NCBI GenBank assembly: GCA_049671745.1
Contig: JBATVL010000083.1
Location: 1 to 33,888, forward strand
From: SNAP01 sp049671745
GTDB taxonomy: Bacteria; Bacteroidota; Bacteroidia; Bacteroidales; Marinifilaceae
DNA: 33,888 nucleotides
Direction of reading: 5' to 3'
Position numbers and translations under genes: made by a program. How positions within the stretch are numbered: the stretch's first letter is position 1; the number at the start of each line of letters is the position of its first letter. Positions 25,665 to 33,402 of this stretch are shown in pieces. The notes beneath the pieces are model-generated. The model ran no database searches. It was not told the origin of the DNA and worked only from the letters and a program-made list of their open reading frames with translations.

Positions 25665-25902
25665 ATCTAATATCTATTAACTTCCTGTTATTTACCTATT
25701 AGATATGTATAAAGTATATAACAAGTATCTTCTGTTTTGAACATTTATAGCATCTTGCTTGCATCTTCCTAGGTATAAAAAACCTATAAAGAACCTATAA
25801 AGAACCTAGGAAGAACCTACAAAGAACCTTAGCTGAAGGTATTTGATAGATACTTCATAGGTAATTGATAAGTAGTTAATAGGTAGTTCATTGGTCATTG
25901 AT
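25665..25902. repeat. 11-bp phased repeat array in two opposed arms
   Basis: The right arm has six contiguous 11-bp units at 25837-25902 close to AGGTANTTNAT (AGGTATTTGAT, AGATACTTCAT, AGGTAATTGAT, AAGTAGTTAAT, AGGTAGTTCAT, TGGTCATTGAT). The left arm has five units at 25775-25829 that are the reverse complement of the same family (ATAAAAAACCT, ATAAAGAACCT twice, AGGAAGAACCT, ACAAAGAACCT). A 7-bp spacer TAGCTGA (25830-25836) separates the arms. Six more degenerate left-arm units in the same 11-bp phase lie at 25665-25730 (for example ATTAACTTCCT, GTTATTTACCT); four slots between (25731-25774) are eroded. Eleven is not a multiple of three, so it is not coding. The spacing is about one helical turn. 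Confidence 0.75.
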
Positions 25903-25926
25903 ACGAATAAATCTCCTATTTAACAG

Positions 25927-26028
25927 GGAGTGAAAAGAGATACAGCAATCTCGAAAATTGATGTGTATATGTTGGCAAAAGTTATGATAAAAGTATAAGA
26001 CGCAAGATTATTTAAACTATTGTTTTAA
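25927..26028 (+). pseudogene. Decayed 3' fragment of a second P5/lysozyme-like gene
   Basis: These bases match the last 34 codons of the gene ending at 25392 (copy at 25288-25392). By hand count about 95 of 113 positions are identical, including ~11 bases after the stop. The frame reads G-V-K-R-D-T-A-I-S-K-I-D-V-Y-M-L-A-K-V-M-I-K-V, then an in-frame TAA (GAA in the intact gene), then D-A-R-L-F-K-L-L-F. The rest of the gene is missing; the repeat array lies where its 5' part would be. AT-rich similarity continues into the rmuC leader. Confidence 0.75.
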
Positions 26029-26069
26029 TAATAGTTGCTGATGTTTTAAATATAAATACTAAAAAATAT

Positions 26070-27644
26070 ATGGAATTTTTAATAGGTCTTGTTTTAGGTT
26101 TACTTGTTGGCGGAATCGCAATGTTTGTTTACAAAATACAAACTTCGTCAATTTCTGTTTCTGATAAAGAATTTGGCGTTTTAGAAGAGAAAAATAGAGC
26201 CTTTAAAGAGGATTTTATTAAAGTGAAAGATTATTCTTTAGAGTTAGAATCTAGGCTGAAAACTTTAAGTAATAATAATGCTATTCTTGAAACAGAGTTG
26301 AAATATAAAAAGAGTGACTGTGTCTCTTTTGAGCAGAAAATTAATAATGCTGAGGTGGTTATTAAAGAAAAAGATGATTTATCTATTATGAATAGAACTG
26401 AAATAGCAAAGCTAGTTGTTCAAAAAGAGGCTATATCTTTGCAAGTACGTGATGTAAATAAAAAGCTTATTACTAGTGATGAGACTATAAAAAATCTGAC
26501 AAATAAGTTTAATGCTGCTAATGAAAAACAAGCTTCTTTGAAAGCTGCAAAAGAGGCTCTTGAAGAAAAGTTACATACTCAAAAGCAAGAGGTTGAAGAA
26601 CTTCGTAAATCTTTCAATACTGAATTTGAAAATATTGCTAATAGAATTCTTGAAGAGAAAACAAATAAATTCACATCTGTAAATAAAGATAATATCGCCT
26701 CTATATTAAAACCTCTTGGAGAGAATATCAATAGTTTCAAAAAACAAATTGAGGATGCCTATACTAATGAAACTAAGGAGAGATTTAGTCTTATTAAAGA
26801 AATTAGAGCTTTAGAAGAGTTGAATGCTAGAATAAGTAGAGATGCTCAGAATTTAACTACTGCACTAAAGGGTGATTCAAAAACTCAAGGTAATTGGGGG
26901 GAGATGATTCTTGAACGTATACTTGAACAATCTGGTTTAAGAAAAGGTGAGCAGTACAGAATGGAGGTTGTGCTTAAAGATGATGATGGAAAAGATATTA
27001 AATCTGATGCAGGTAAATCTATGCGCCCTGATGCCGTTATTGATTATCCTGATGATAGAAAGGTGATTATCGACTCTAAAGTTTCCTTAACTGCCTATAC
27101 ACGATATATTGAGTCGGAAGATTTTGATGTGCAGAAGATAGAGTTGGATAAACATGTTAAATCGGTGAAAGCCCATATTGATGAACTGAATGTTAAGGCT
27201 TACGATTCTTATAATAAATCGCTTGATTTTGTAATGATGTTTATCCCTACTGAGTCGGCTTATATTGCTGCTCTTAAGCATGATTCTGAATTATGGAACT
27301 ATGCCTATGCTAAACGAATTATTTTGATTAGTCCTACTAACTTAATTACTGCGCTTAAGATGATTAATGACCTTTGGAAACGTGAAGATCAGAGTAAGAA
27401 TGCTCAGGCTATTGCTGAAAGAGGTGCATTGTTGTATGATAAATTTGTTGGATTTACTGAGAAGATGCTTGTTATGCAGAAGAATATTGGTGCTGCTAAT
27501 ATTGCTTGCGATTCGGCTATTTCTCAATTGTCGGAGGGTAGGGGTAATCTTGTTGGACAAGCTCTTAAACTTAAGGAACTAGGCGTTTCTGGTAAGAAGG
27601 AGATTTCTTCCTCATTGGTGAATGTTCAAGATTGTTTGAATTAG
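26070..27644 (+). CDS. rmuC: DNA recombination protein RmuC homologue
   Basis: 524 residues: an N-terminal membrane anchor (about 3-22, rich in G and L), then a long coiled coil to ~residue 250. The RmuC domain follows, with G-N-W-G-E-M-I-L-E-R-I-L-E-Q-S-G-L, M-R-P-D-A-V-I-D-Y-P and K-V-I-I-D-S-K-V-S-L. Later come M-M-F-I-P-T-E-S-A-Y and R-I-I-L-I-S-P-T-N-L. The I-D-S-K block is a PD-(D/E)xK-like nuclease core. In E. coli, rmuC affects inversion at short repeats, but the biochemical role is not settled. It is notable that this gene directly follows an inverted short-repeat array. Confidence 0.9.
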   Translation: MEFLIGLVLGLLVGGIAMFVYKIQTSSISVSDKEFGVLEEKNRAFKEDFIKVKDYSLELESRLKTLSNNNAILETELKYKKSDCVSFEQKINNAEVVIKEKDDLSIMNRTEIAKLVVQKEAISLQVRDVNKKLITSDETIKNLTNKFNAANEKQASLKAAKEALEEKLHTQKQEVEELRKSFNTEFENIANRILEEKTNKFTSVNKDNIASILKPLGENINSFKKQIEDAYTNETKERFSLIKEIRALEELNARISRDAQNLTTALKGDSKTQGNWGEMILERILEQSGLRKGEQYRMEVVLKDDDGKDIKSDAGKSMRPDAVIDYPDDRKVIIDSKVSLTAYTRYIESEDFDVQKIELDKHVKSVKAHIDELNVKAYDSYNKSLDFVMMFIPTESAYIAALKHDSELWNYAYAKRIILISPTNLITALKMINDLWKREDQSKNAQAIAERGALLYDKFVGFTEKMLVMQKNIGAANIACDSAISQLSEGRGNLVGQALKLKELGVSGKKEISSSLVNVQDCLN

Positions 27645-27666
27645 AGAAATCGATTAACTTAATAAT

Positions 27667-28218
27667 TCAAATATACAAGCCTTCAGAAATATCTCCATAT
27701 AAAGTATAAGTTATCTTATTAGTAAACCTATTAGTATAATGTGCATGTAGTAGTTGCCAATATTTTAGAATTTCCTCTTTTTGTTTGTCAAGTAAGGTCT
27801 ATTTTGGAATTCTATCGCTCTTGCTACCATTTACTTTAGCTTTACTTGGTAGTAGGTTCCCTAAGCCTTTATTTTTTGATAAAGGAAAGGGGATAATATG
27901 GTCTATATGTAAATCTGTAGTAATTTTCTTTCCAGACCATACACACTTTATATCCGCATTGTTTAATCTTTGAGTAAAGAATATAGTCGCTTCTGTTGTA
28001 GTGCGATTAGTTTCATAATCTGTATTTATAACAGTATATAGTTCACTTTTACTAAGAGTGTCATTTTTCATTAATTTGTAAGAGAAATCTACCCACGGAA
28101 AGACAATGGAATTTTCTCCATTTATAAATGTTTCCAATTACACCTTTTATAAGTGAAAACTTATATGTTGAGGTTTCTATTTCTTTATTATCTTAGTTAG
28201 CTCTATTAATGCATTCAT
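27667..28218 (-). pseudogene. Broken HNH endonuclease gene
   Basis: The central open stretch (27799-28137) has an HNH motif: C-V-W-S-G, then L-H-I-D-H-I-I-P-F, N-L-L-P and K-V-N-G-S-K-S-D-R-I-P. An in-frame TAG at 27799-27801 interrupts it. The same frame then continues with family-like sequence (L-L-D-K-Q-K-E-E-I-L-K-Y-W-Q-L-L-H) to TGA at 27667-27669. Upstream, the central frame has TAA just before a TTG. An ATG at 28218 opens M-N-A-L-I-E-L-T-K-I, and a shifted frame carries E-I-E-T-S-T-Y-K-F-S-L-I-K. So at least two frameshifts and one nonsense change have accumulated. It was perhaps a restriction-like HNH nuclease. Confidence 0.7.
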
Positions 28219-28346
28219 TTTTTCTGCGGTTCAACAAAGGTATGGAAATGATGTTGTTTTATATAGTTGATAGATGGAATGAATAAATTATATCCCTTAA
28301 ATTTAGATTTGAGTGTAAAATGATATCCTAATATTTAGGAATATGT

Positions 28347-28847
28347 TTAGTGTACATTCTCACCAAAAGTAAGTAATTTAATATGTTCGTGTATTTTTTC
28401 TAAATCTCCTGTAGTATAAGCAGAGTTCTCCCAAACAATTTTACCATTTTCTATTATAAAAATGTGTGGCAGAACTTTTACATTCATAGAGTGTTTGAAA
28501 TTTTGATTCTCATCTCTATATATATCAAAATCCCATGCTTTTGTTTTTATAAAATCTTCTAGTTTGGTATTACCCTTATCTTCGTCTACTGAAACTGCAA
28601 TGAATTTTACATTAGTTTCGTTCTTCCAATCTTTTATTTGCTTGTTTATTGCATCTAACTCTTTAACTGATGTTTCGCACCAGCTTGCCCATATGCTTAC
28701 TATTACTGGAGCATTATGTTTTATAATATCTGAGACTTTTACTTCCTTACCTGTTAACTCTTTTATTATTTGTTTATTTATTGTTTTTTGTGCCATTGAT
28801 ATGATGCTTATCAAGCTAATGATGATGATAATTAAAAATTTTTTCAT
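28347..28847 (-). CDS. Exported TlpA/thioredoxin-like protein with CxxS site
   Basis: 166 residues. A signal peptide (M-K-K-F, poly-Ile/Leu, ending S-M-A-Q) points to the periplasm. The thioredoxin fold is clear: V-I-V-S-I-W-A-S-W-C then V-K-E-L, a long helix, F-I-A-V-S-V-D-E-D and cis-proline in V-L-P-H-I-F-I-I (Pro127). The redox motif is C-E-T-S (Cys57, Ser60), so the resolving cysteine of CxxC is missing. Such CxxS proteins are often monothiol isomerase- or reductase-like or have lost redox function. No ccd or cytochrome-maturation gene lies nearby. Confidence 0.8.
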   Translation of the reverse strand: MKKFLIIIIISLISIISMAQKTINKQIIKELTGKEVKVSDIIKHNAPVIVSIWASWCETSVKELDAINKQIKDWKNETNVKFIAVSVDEDKGNTKLEDFIKTKAWDFDIYRDENQNFKHSMNVKVLPHIFIIENGKIVWENSAYTTGDLEKIHEHIKLLTFGENVH

Positions 28848-28994
28848 AATATTCTTTTTTTATATGTTTATCTTAATTTAGTTTATGTCTATTGTGTGAA
28901 TAAAATAAGCCTCTTATATTAGATACAAAAGGCTTGTGAAAATAACAACTAAGATTAGGTTATATTTATTGTTCTAACGACAAAAATAACTTTT

Positions 28995-29030
28995 TAAAAA
29001 AAATAAGAGAGCTTTCCCCAAAGCTCTCTT
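28995..29030 (-). terminator. Intrinsic terminator of the small barrel-protein gene
   Basis: A perfect 11-bp stem AAGAGAGCTTT/AAAGCTCTCTT (29005-29015 with 29020-29030) with a 4-nt loop is followed on the minus strand by A and a run of T. Confidence 0.88.
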
Positions 29031-29077
29031 TTTATAATTATATAATTTATCATATAATTACTCAACATAATTTGTGT

Positions 29078-29611
29078 TTAGAAAAATGTTCTTAATCCTA
29101 CTTGAAAGTAGTTATTTGATACGGTACCTACTGCACCTATTATGTTTTTGCGTGTTTTATACACGTCGTATTCAAATTGAAAAGCAACTTGTGCATGCAC
29201 TTTGTATGGGTCTTGATACTTAGGGTCTAAGTATGTTGCATCTACTTTTACTCCAATCAATAATCTCCTTGAGAACCCAAACATTGCTATTCCTGATGCT
29301 CCGTATGAACTGCCTATGGCATTACTGTTTTTATCTTTTGTTGAGAATTCTCCTGTTGCGTATAGTTTATTGTTGTCTAGATGATCACCTACGCCAATTC
29401 GTGAGAATGCTGTGTTTAATTCTAAACCAAATTGTAAGAAAGTCTTTTTTAGTTGGTAGCGATAGTTAAAGTCTATTCCTATTTTTTCAGCAGAAAAGTG
29501 AAAATGTGGGTAATAACTTAATCCTATACCAAAGTCTGGTAGTTTTTTTGCAGATGATTTTCCAGGTGAAAACATGATTGCAAAAACTATGATTATTAAT
29601 ATTCTTTTCAT
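29078..29611 (-). CDS. Small outer-membrane beta-barrel-like protein
   Basis: 177 residues from ATG 29611; an in-frame ATG at 29623 would add four. A signal peptide (M-K-R-I-L-I-I-I-V-F-A-I-M-F, ending S-S-A) is followed by amphipathic strands (F-G-I-G-L-S-Y-Y, F-N-Y-R-Y-Q-L, F-G-L-E-L-N, L-I-G-V-K-V-D-A, A-Q-V-A-F-Q-F-E-Y). The C-terminus Y-F-Q-V-G-L-R-T-F-F ends in Phe like a Bam-recognised beta-signal. About eight strands fit a small barrel. It is not recognised as a named family. It has a good upstream promoter and its own terminator. Confidence 0.72.
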   Translation of the reverse strand: MKRILIIIVFAIMFSPGKSSAKKLPDFGIGLSYYPHFHFSAEKIGIDFNYRYQLKKTFLQFGLELNTAFSRIGVGDHLDNNKLYATGEFSTKDKNSNAIGSSYGASGIAMFGFSRRLLIGVKVDATYLDPKYQDPYKVHAQVAFQFEYDVYKTRKNIIGAVGTVSNNYFQVGLRTFF

Positions 29612-29671
29612 CTGGTTTGTCATAACTCTTAATCTAGATAATCTTTTAAGCTTAGCCCTCTTGTTCTCTTA

Positions 29672-29703
29672 CAAATATACGGGCTGATTCTGCCTTTTGC
29701 AAG
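29672..29703 (-). promoter_or_regulatory. Promoter of the small barrel-protein gene
   Basis: TATATTTG (29672-29679, minus strand) matches TAnnTTTG. CTTG (-33, one mismatch) lies 20 bp upstream at 29700-29703. The leader would be about 45-55 nt. Confidence 0.5.
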
Positions 29704-29885
29704 TTATTTGTGATGAGTGTATGTTTACTTTTGATGAATATAACATATTGAGGGACTACAATGTTAAATCATGTGTTTGTAACTTGTTGTAAAGCACAAT
29801 TATAGACTTACTTTAACTTTCTTATGGTCTTTTTAAAAGATTTTTCTTAAATTTAGAAATACTATTATTAACCTTAATTTTGATA

Positions 29886-30800
29886 ATGATGATAAACAAA
29901 ATGATTGCAGGTGTATTACCCCATATGCCTAAGAATTTGATTTGGATTTTCTCGAAAAAATATATTGCGGGAGTGACCATAGATGATGCGATGAAGGTGG
30001 CGAAACGTTTTAATTCAGAAGGTGTGAAGCTAACTGTTGATTTGCTTGGTGAGTTTATTGAAACTCTGGATGAGGCTAAGGCTAATAAATTGGCCTATCT
30101 TGATTTAATAGATGATTTCGAGAATAATAATATTGATACGAGCTATTCGGTTAAACCTACATTCTTTGGTCTGTTGATAGATAAAGAAATTTGTTATCAG
30201 AATATTCGTGCGGTAGTGGCTAAAGCTGCTTCTTATAATAATTTTGTGAGAGTGGATATGGAGGATTCTTCTTGCACTGATATGGAAATTGATATATTCC
30301 GTCGTTTGCAGAAGGAGTTTCCACATAATGTGGGACTTGTACTGCAGGCTTATTTAAAGCGTACTCAGGCAGATATAGAGAGTCTATTAGATATTAATAC
30401 GGAAGATGCTCCGCTTAATTTTCGTTTGTGTAAAGGGATTTATGTAGAGCCTGAGGAGCTTGCGTATAAGAAATATGAAGAGATTAATGAGCATTATCTA
30501 GAGAATCTGGAGTTTATGCTTAAGAATAAAATGTTTCCAGGTATTGCTACTCATGATAAATCTCTTGTAAAAGCTGCTTTTGCTTTGATTGAGAAATATG
30601 ATGTGCCTAAGGATAAGTATGAGTTTCAGATGCTTTATGGTGTTACTCCTAAATTGCGTGCAGAGATACTAGCTAGAGGACATGATTTGAGAGTGTATTT
30701 ACCTTTTGGTAAAGATTGGTTTGCTTATTCTACAAGGCGTTTGCAAGAGAATCCTCAAATGGCCTCGCATATTATAAAAGCAATATTCTGTTCAAACTAA
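29886..30800 (+). CDS. Proline dehydrogenase
   Basis: FAD-dependent oxidation of proline to pyrroline-5-carboxylate. This is the stand-alone single-domain form, about 304 residues. Family landmarks are F-V-R-V-D-M-E, R-L-C-K-G-I-Y-x-E-P, I-A-T-H-D, E-F-Q-M-L-Y-G, and the C-terminal R-V-Y-L-P-F-G-K-D-W-F-A-Y-S-T-R-R-L-x-E-N-P that binds FAD and substrate. I start at ATG 29886 (another ATG follows at 29889); the frame extends upstream to a TTG at 29880. No P5C dehydrogenase gene is adjacent, so the second step is encoded elsewhere. Monocistronic. Confidence 0.93.
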   Translation: MMINKMIAGVLPHMPKNLIWIFSKKYIAGVTIDDAMKVAKRFNSEGVKLTVDLLGEFIETLDEAKANKLAYLDLIDDFENNNIDTSYSVKPTFFGLLIDKEICYQNIRAVVAKAASYNNFVRVDMEDSSCTDMEIDIFRRLQKEFPHNVGLVLQAYLKRTQADIESLLDINTEDAPLNFRLCKGIYVEPEELAYKKYEEINEHYLENLEFMLKNKMFPGIATHDKSLVKAAFALIEKYDVPKDKYEFQMLYGVTPKLRAEILARGHDLRVYLPFGKDWFAYSTRRLQENPQMASHIIKAIFCSN

Positions 30801-30827
30801 GTTTTTATTCGAAATATTTAAATAAAA

Positions 30828-30884
30828 TTAGAAGTTAAGAGGAGGTAGTTGACTATATGATAACTACTACTTCATAACTTCTAA
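30828..30884 (-). terminator. Large hairpin between convergent prodh and cvfB, probable cvfB terminator
   Basis: Arms 30828-30850 and 30862-30884 pair over ~23 positions with two mismatches and two G-U around an 11-nt loop. On the minus strand it is followed by TTTATTTAAAT, a moderate U-rich tail. On the plus strand there is no T-run. The arms hold short AGTTA/AGTAGT motifs similar in style to the 11-bp units at 25.7-25.9 kb. Confidence 0.5.
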
Positions 30885-30895
30885 CTTGTAATGAT

Positions 30896-31732
30896 TTAAA
30901 GTTTCTCAATGCGAGTTGGTTCAACTTTAATAAGCTTTTGTTTGTATAAATGTCCAATAGCTTTCTTGAATTGCTTTTTACTTACAGCGAATTCATAATA
31001 TATATCTTCTGAATCACTTTTGTCACCAATATTCATGTAACCGTTGTTTTTATCTAAACGATCCATGATAATGTCAGATAATTCTTCAGATCCTTCTAGG
31101 CCTTTCTTGTGGTAATATAAGTCTATTTTATCATCTTCACGTAATTTCTTAATGTATGCAGTGCATTTTTGACCAAGATGTAATTTTTCGAATATCTCGT
31201 TCATATATAACATTCCTGTATGCAATCCGTTGATGATACAAGTGTAACCTAGCTCAGAGATTCCTGCTACCATTACATCTACTTCTTGATCTACCTGATA
31301 TTCATGAGGTACATTGTCAAGAAATTTATCGAACTTAGCAGTACCTACTATTCTTTTACTTTTCTCATCTACATCAATATGCACAACATAGTATCTGTTT
31401 ACTTGCATATTCATTTTTTGCTCTCTAAATGGAACAAAAAGATCTTTTATTAGTCCCCAATCTAAAAAGGCACCAATGTTATTTACTTCTATTGCTTTCA
31501 GACAAGCGAATTCGCCTACCATGGCATAAGGCATCTCTGTTGTAGCGATTATACGATCTTCTGTGTCGTAATAAACAAAAACGTCTATGAAATCACCTAC
31601 TGTTGTTTCTTTAAAAACATATTTATTTGGAATAAGTATCTCTCCATAAGTTTCTCCTCCGTCAAGATATAATCCGTGATCTACGTCTTTTACTACTTCC
31701 AGATTATTATATTTACCTATTTCTACCATCAT
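30896..31732 (-). CDS. CvfB-like S1 RNA-binding protein
   Basis: 278 residues. The N-terminal half contains S1-like modules: G-K-Y-N-N-L-E-V-V, G-x-Y-L-D-G-G, E-I-L-I-P, then V-N-N-I-G-A-F-L-D-W-G-L-x-K-D-L-F-V-P, and later G-Y-T-C-I-I-N-G-L-H-T-G-M-L-Y. The C-terminus (K-K-Q-F-K-K-A-I-G-H-L-Y-K) is a winged-helix segment. This is the layout of CvfB/YitL of Firmicutes and its Bacteroidota relatives, which bind RNA and affect gene expression; the exact role here is inferred. Two adjacent ATGs open the frame. A TATCTTTG promoter element lies ~20 bp upstream. Confidence 0.88.
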   Translation of the reverse strand: MMVEIGKYNNLEVVKDVDHGLYLDGGETYGEILIPNKYVFKETTVGDFIDVFVYYDTEDRIIATTEMPYAMVGEFACLKAIEVNNIGAFLDWGLIKDLFVPFREQKMNMQVNRYYVVHIDVDEKSKRIVGTAKFDKFLDNVPHEYQVDQEVDVMVAGISELGYTCIINGLHTGMLYMNEIFEKLHLGQKCTAYIKKLREDDKIDLYYHKKGLEGSEELSDIIMDRLDKNNGYMNIGDKSDSEDIYYEFAVSKKQFKKAIGHLYKQKLIKVEPTRIEKL

Positions 31733-31753
31733 TTACTTATTTATTATTTGCTA

Positions 31754-31761
31754 CAAAGATA
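31754..31761 (-). promoter_or_regulatory. Promoter -7 element of the cvfB-like gene
   Basis: TATCTTTG on the minus strand, an exact TAnnTTTG match, would give a leader of ~15 nt. No clear -33 at 19-20 bp. Confidence 0.4.
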
Positions 31762-31806
31762 GTTAAATATTCTGTATCTTTTTCTATAGATATTTTTACG
31801 GAATCG

Positions 31807-31838
31807 TTTGAATTTATAGAAAATTATATCTTTATTTG
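31807..31838 (+). promoter_or_regulatory. Promoter of the glutamine synthetase gene
   Basis: TTTG (-33, 31807-31810), a 20-bp spacer and TTTATTTG (-7, one mismatch to TAnnTTTG, 31831-31838). The predicted start site near 31845 lies downstream of a possible GTG codon at 31838, and so supports the ATG at 31874. Confidence 0.45.
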
Positions 31839-31873
31839 TGAGACTAAGCAAACAAATAATAATTGCAAATAAT

Positions 31874-33376
31874 ATGAGCAATACAAATCACAATTTAAAC
31901 CCTGATATTCTTGTTAGACATCTACAAAAGTCTAGAGAGAAATTCACAAAAATAGATATAATAAGTTTCGCTAAAGCTTATGGTGTTGAAATGATTAATT
32001 TCAGATACCTTGCACAAGACGGAAAACTTAAAGTTTTAAACTTCGTAATCACTTCTCAAGAACATCTTGAGAGTATTTTTAATTGCGGTGAGAGAGTTGA
32101 TGGTTCTTCTCTTTTCTCTTTCATTAGCGCTGGCTCGTCTGACCTGTATGTAGTACCTCGTTTCCGTACTGCTTTTCTTAACCCATTCGAAAAGATTCCT
32201 ACTATTGATATCTTCTGCTCGTTTTATGATGTTGCAGGTCAACCTTTAGAGTCGTCTCCTGAGAATATTCTTAAGAAAGCGCATACTTCTCTTAAAGAAT
32301 CTACTGGATTCTCTTTTAAATGTATGGGTGAGCTAGAGTATTATATCTCGGCTCCTACTGATGGTATTTATAGAGCTCCTGATCAAAAAGGTTATCACGA
32401 ATCGTCTCCTTTTGTTAAGTGGGAAGCTCTTCGTCGTGAGGCTTTACATCTTATCGCTCAATGTGGTGGTAAAATTAAATATGGTCACACTGAGGTTGGA
32501 TCTTTCTCTGCTGATGGTAATTCTTATGAGCAACATGAGATTGAATTCTCTCCTGTTGATCCTGAGGCTTGCGTTGTTCAGTTATTAATGGCTAAATGGA
32601 TTATCCGTAAACTTGCAGCTCGAGATGGTGCTCTTGTTTCTTGGGCTCCAAAAATAATGGAAGGTAATGCTGGTTCTGGTCTTCATATTCATATGCAACT
32701 TGAGAAAGATGGTAAGAATATATGTCTAGATAATAATAAACTTTCTGATCCTGCTAGAAAAGCAATCGCTGGTATTCTTGAATTAGCTACTGGTTTAACT
32801 GCTTTTGGTAATACGATTCCTACTGCATACTTGCGTTTAGTTCCTCATCAAGAGGCTCCTACTTATGTGTGTTGGGGTGATAGAAATCGTTCCGTTCTTG
32901 TGCGTGTACCATTAGGTTGGACATCAGGTGTTGACATGGTTAAAGATGCAAATCCTTTCGATGAGGATTCTGCTCCTGCTGTGGGTAAACAAACTTTCGA
33001 GTTTAGAGTACCTGATGGTTCTGCTGATCTTTACCTTCTTATCGCTGGACTTATAGTTGGTTGTAAGCATGGTCTTCAGAAAGCTGATGCTCTTGCTGAG
33101 GCTGAGAGATTATATGCTCCTGTTGATATTTTCTCTGATTCTTATAAAGATAAGATAGAAACTCTTGAGCAACTTCCTGGTTCTTGTTTTGATTCGGCTG
33201 TTTGCCTTGAGCAAAAAAGAGCTTTCTTTGAAGAGGATGGCATTTTTCCAGCTGGTATTATAGATGCTGTTATTAAAAATCTTAAAGCGCATAATGATAA
33301 AGGTCTTAATGAGAGATTAATTGGTAAAACTAAAGAAACTATGGAAGTCGTTTCTCAATTTATCCATTGTCAATAA
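31874..33376 (+). CDS. Glutamine synthetase family protein (type I-like)
   Basis: ATP-dependent ligation of ammonia to glutamate, or a related gamma-glutamyl ligation. From ATG 31874 it has 500 residues; a frame extension to GTG 31838 is rejected because the promoter overlaps it. Beta-grasp domain: E-R-V-D-G-S-S with the latch aspartate. Catalytic domain: G-E-L-E-Y-Y (the E-x-E metal ligands), H-E-I-E-F-S-P, G-S-G-L-H-I-H-M (metal-ligand histidine), N-R-S-V-L-V-R-V-P and F-E-F-R-V-P-D. The residues after that, S-A-D-L-Y-L-L, replace the usual N-P-Y-L, so it is a divergent type-I branch. Core ligands are intact, so activity is likely, but true GlnA function is not proven. Monocistronic with a terminator. 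Confidence 0.85.
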   Translation: MSNTNHNLNPDILVRHLQKSREKFTKIDIISFAKAYGVEMINFRYLAQDGKLKVLNFVITSQEHLESIFNCGERVDGSSLFSFISAGSSDLYVVPRFRTAFLNPFEKIPTIDIFCSFYDVAGQPLESSPENILKKAHTSLKESTGFSFKCMGELEYYISAPTDGIYRAPDQKGYHESSPFVKWEALRREALHLIAQCGGKIKYGHTEVGSFSADGNSYEQHEIEFSPVDPEACVVQLLMAKWIIRKLAARDGALVSWAPKIMEGNAGSGLHIHMQLEKDGKNICLDNNKLSDPARKAIAGILELATGLTAFGNTIPTAYLRLVPHQEAPTYVCWGDRNRSVLVRVPLGWTSGVDMVKDANPFDEDSAPAVGKQTFEFRVPDGSADLYLLIAGLIVGCKHGLQKADALAEAERLYAPVDIFSDSYKDKIETLEQLPGSCFDSAVCLEQKRAFFEEDGIFPAGIIDAVIKNLKAHNDKGLNERLIGKTKETMEVVSQFIHCQ

Positions 33377-33402
33377 GAATCTTTGTAGTTTATAATAATA
33401 AG

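Noticed and set aside
25665..25902. CRISPR array or minisatellite coding repeat
   Set aside because: Units are 11 bp, contiguous, without unique spacers, and 11 is not divisible by three; no cas gene is near.
27799..28137. Intact 112-residue HNH protein
   Set aside because: It needs a TTG right after a TAA, and recognisable family sequence continues in frame beyond its TAG and in another frame upstream; a broken gene fits better.
28909..28935. AAGCCT/AGGCTT hairpin as a second terminator upstream of the TlpA-like gene
   Set aside because: Only 6 bp with a long loop; a much stronger terminator lies at 28995-29030.
31838..31873. GTG start of the glutamine synthetase
   Set aside because: It overlaps the -7 element and the extension has no family similarity; ATG 31874 fits.
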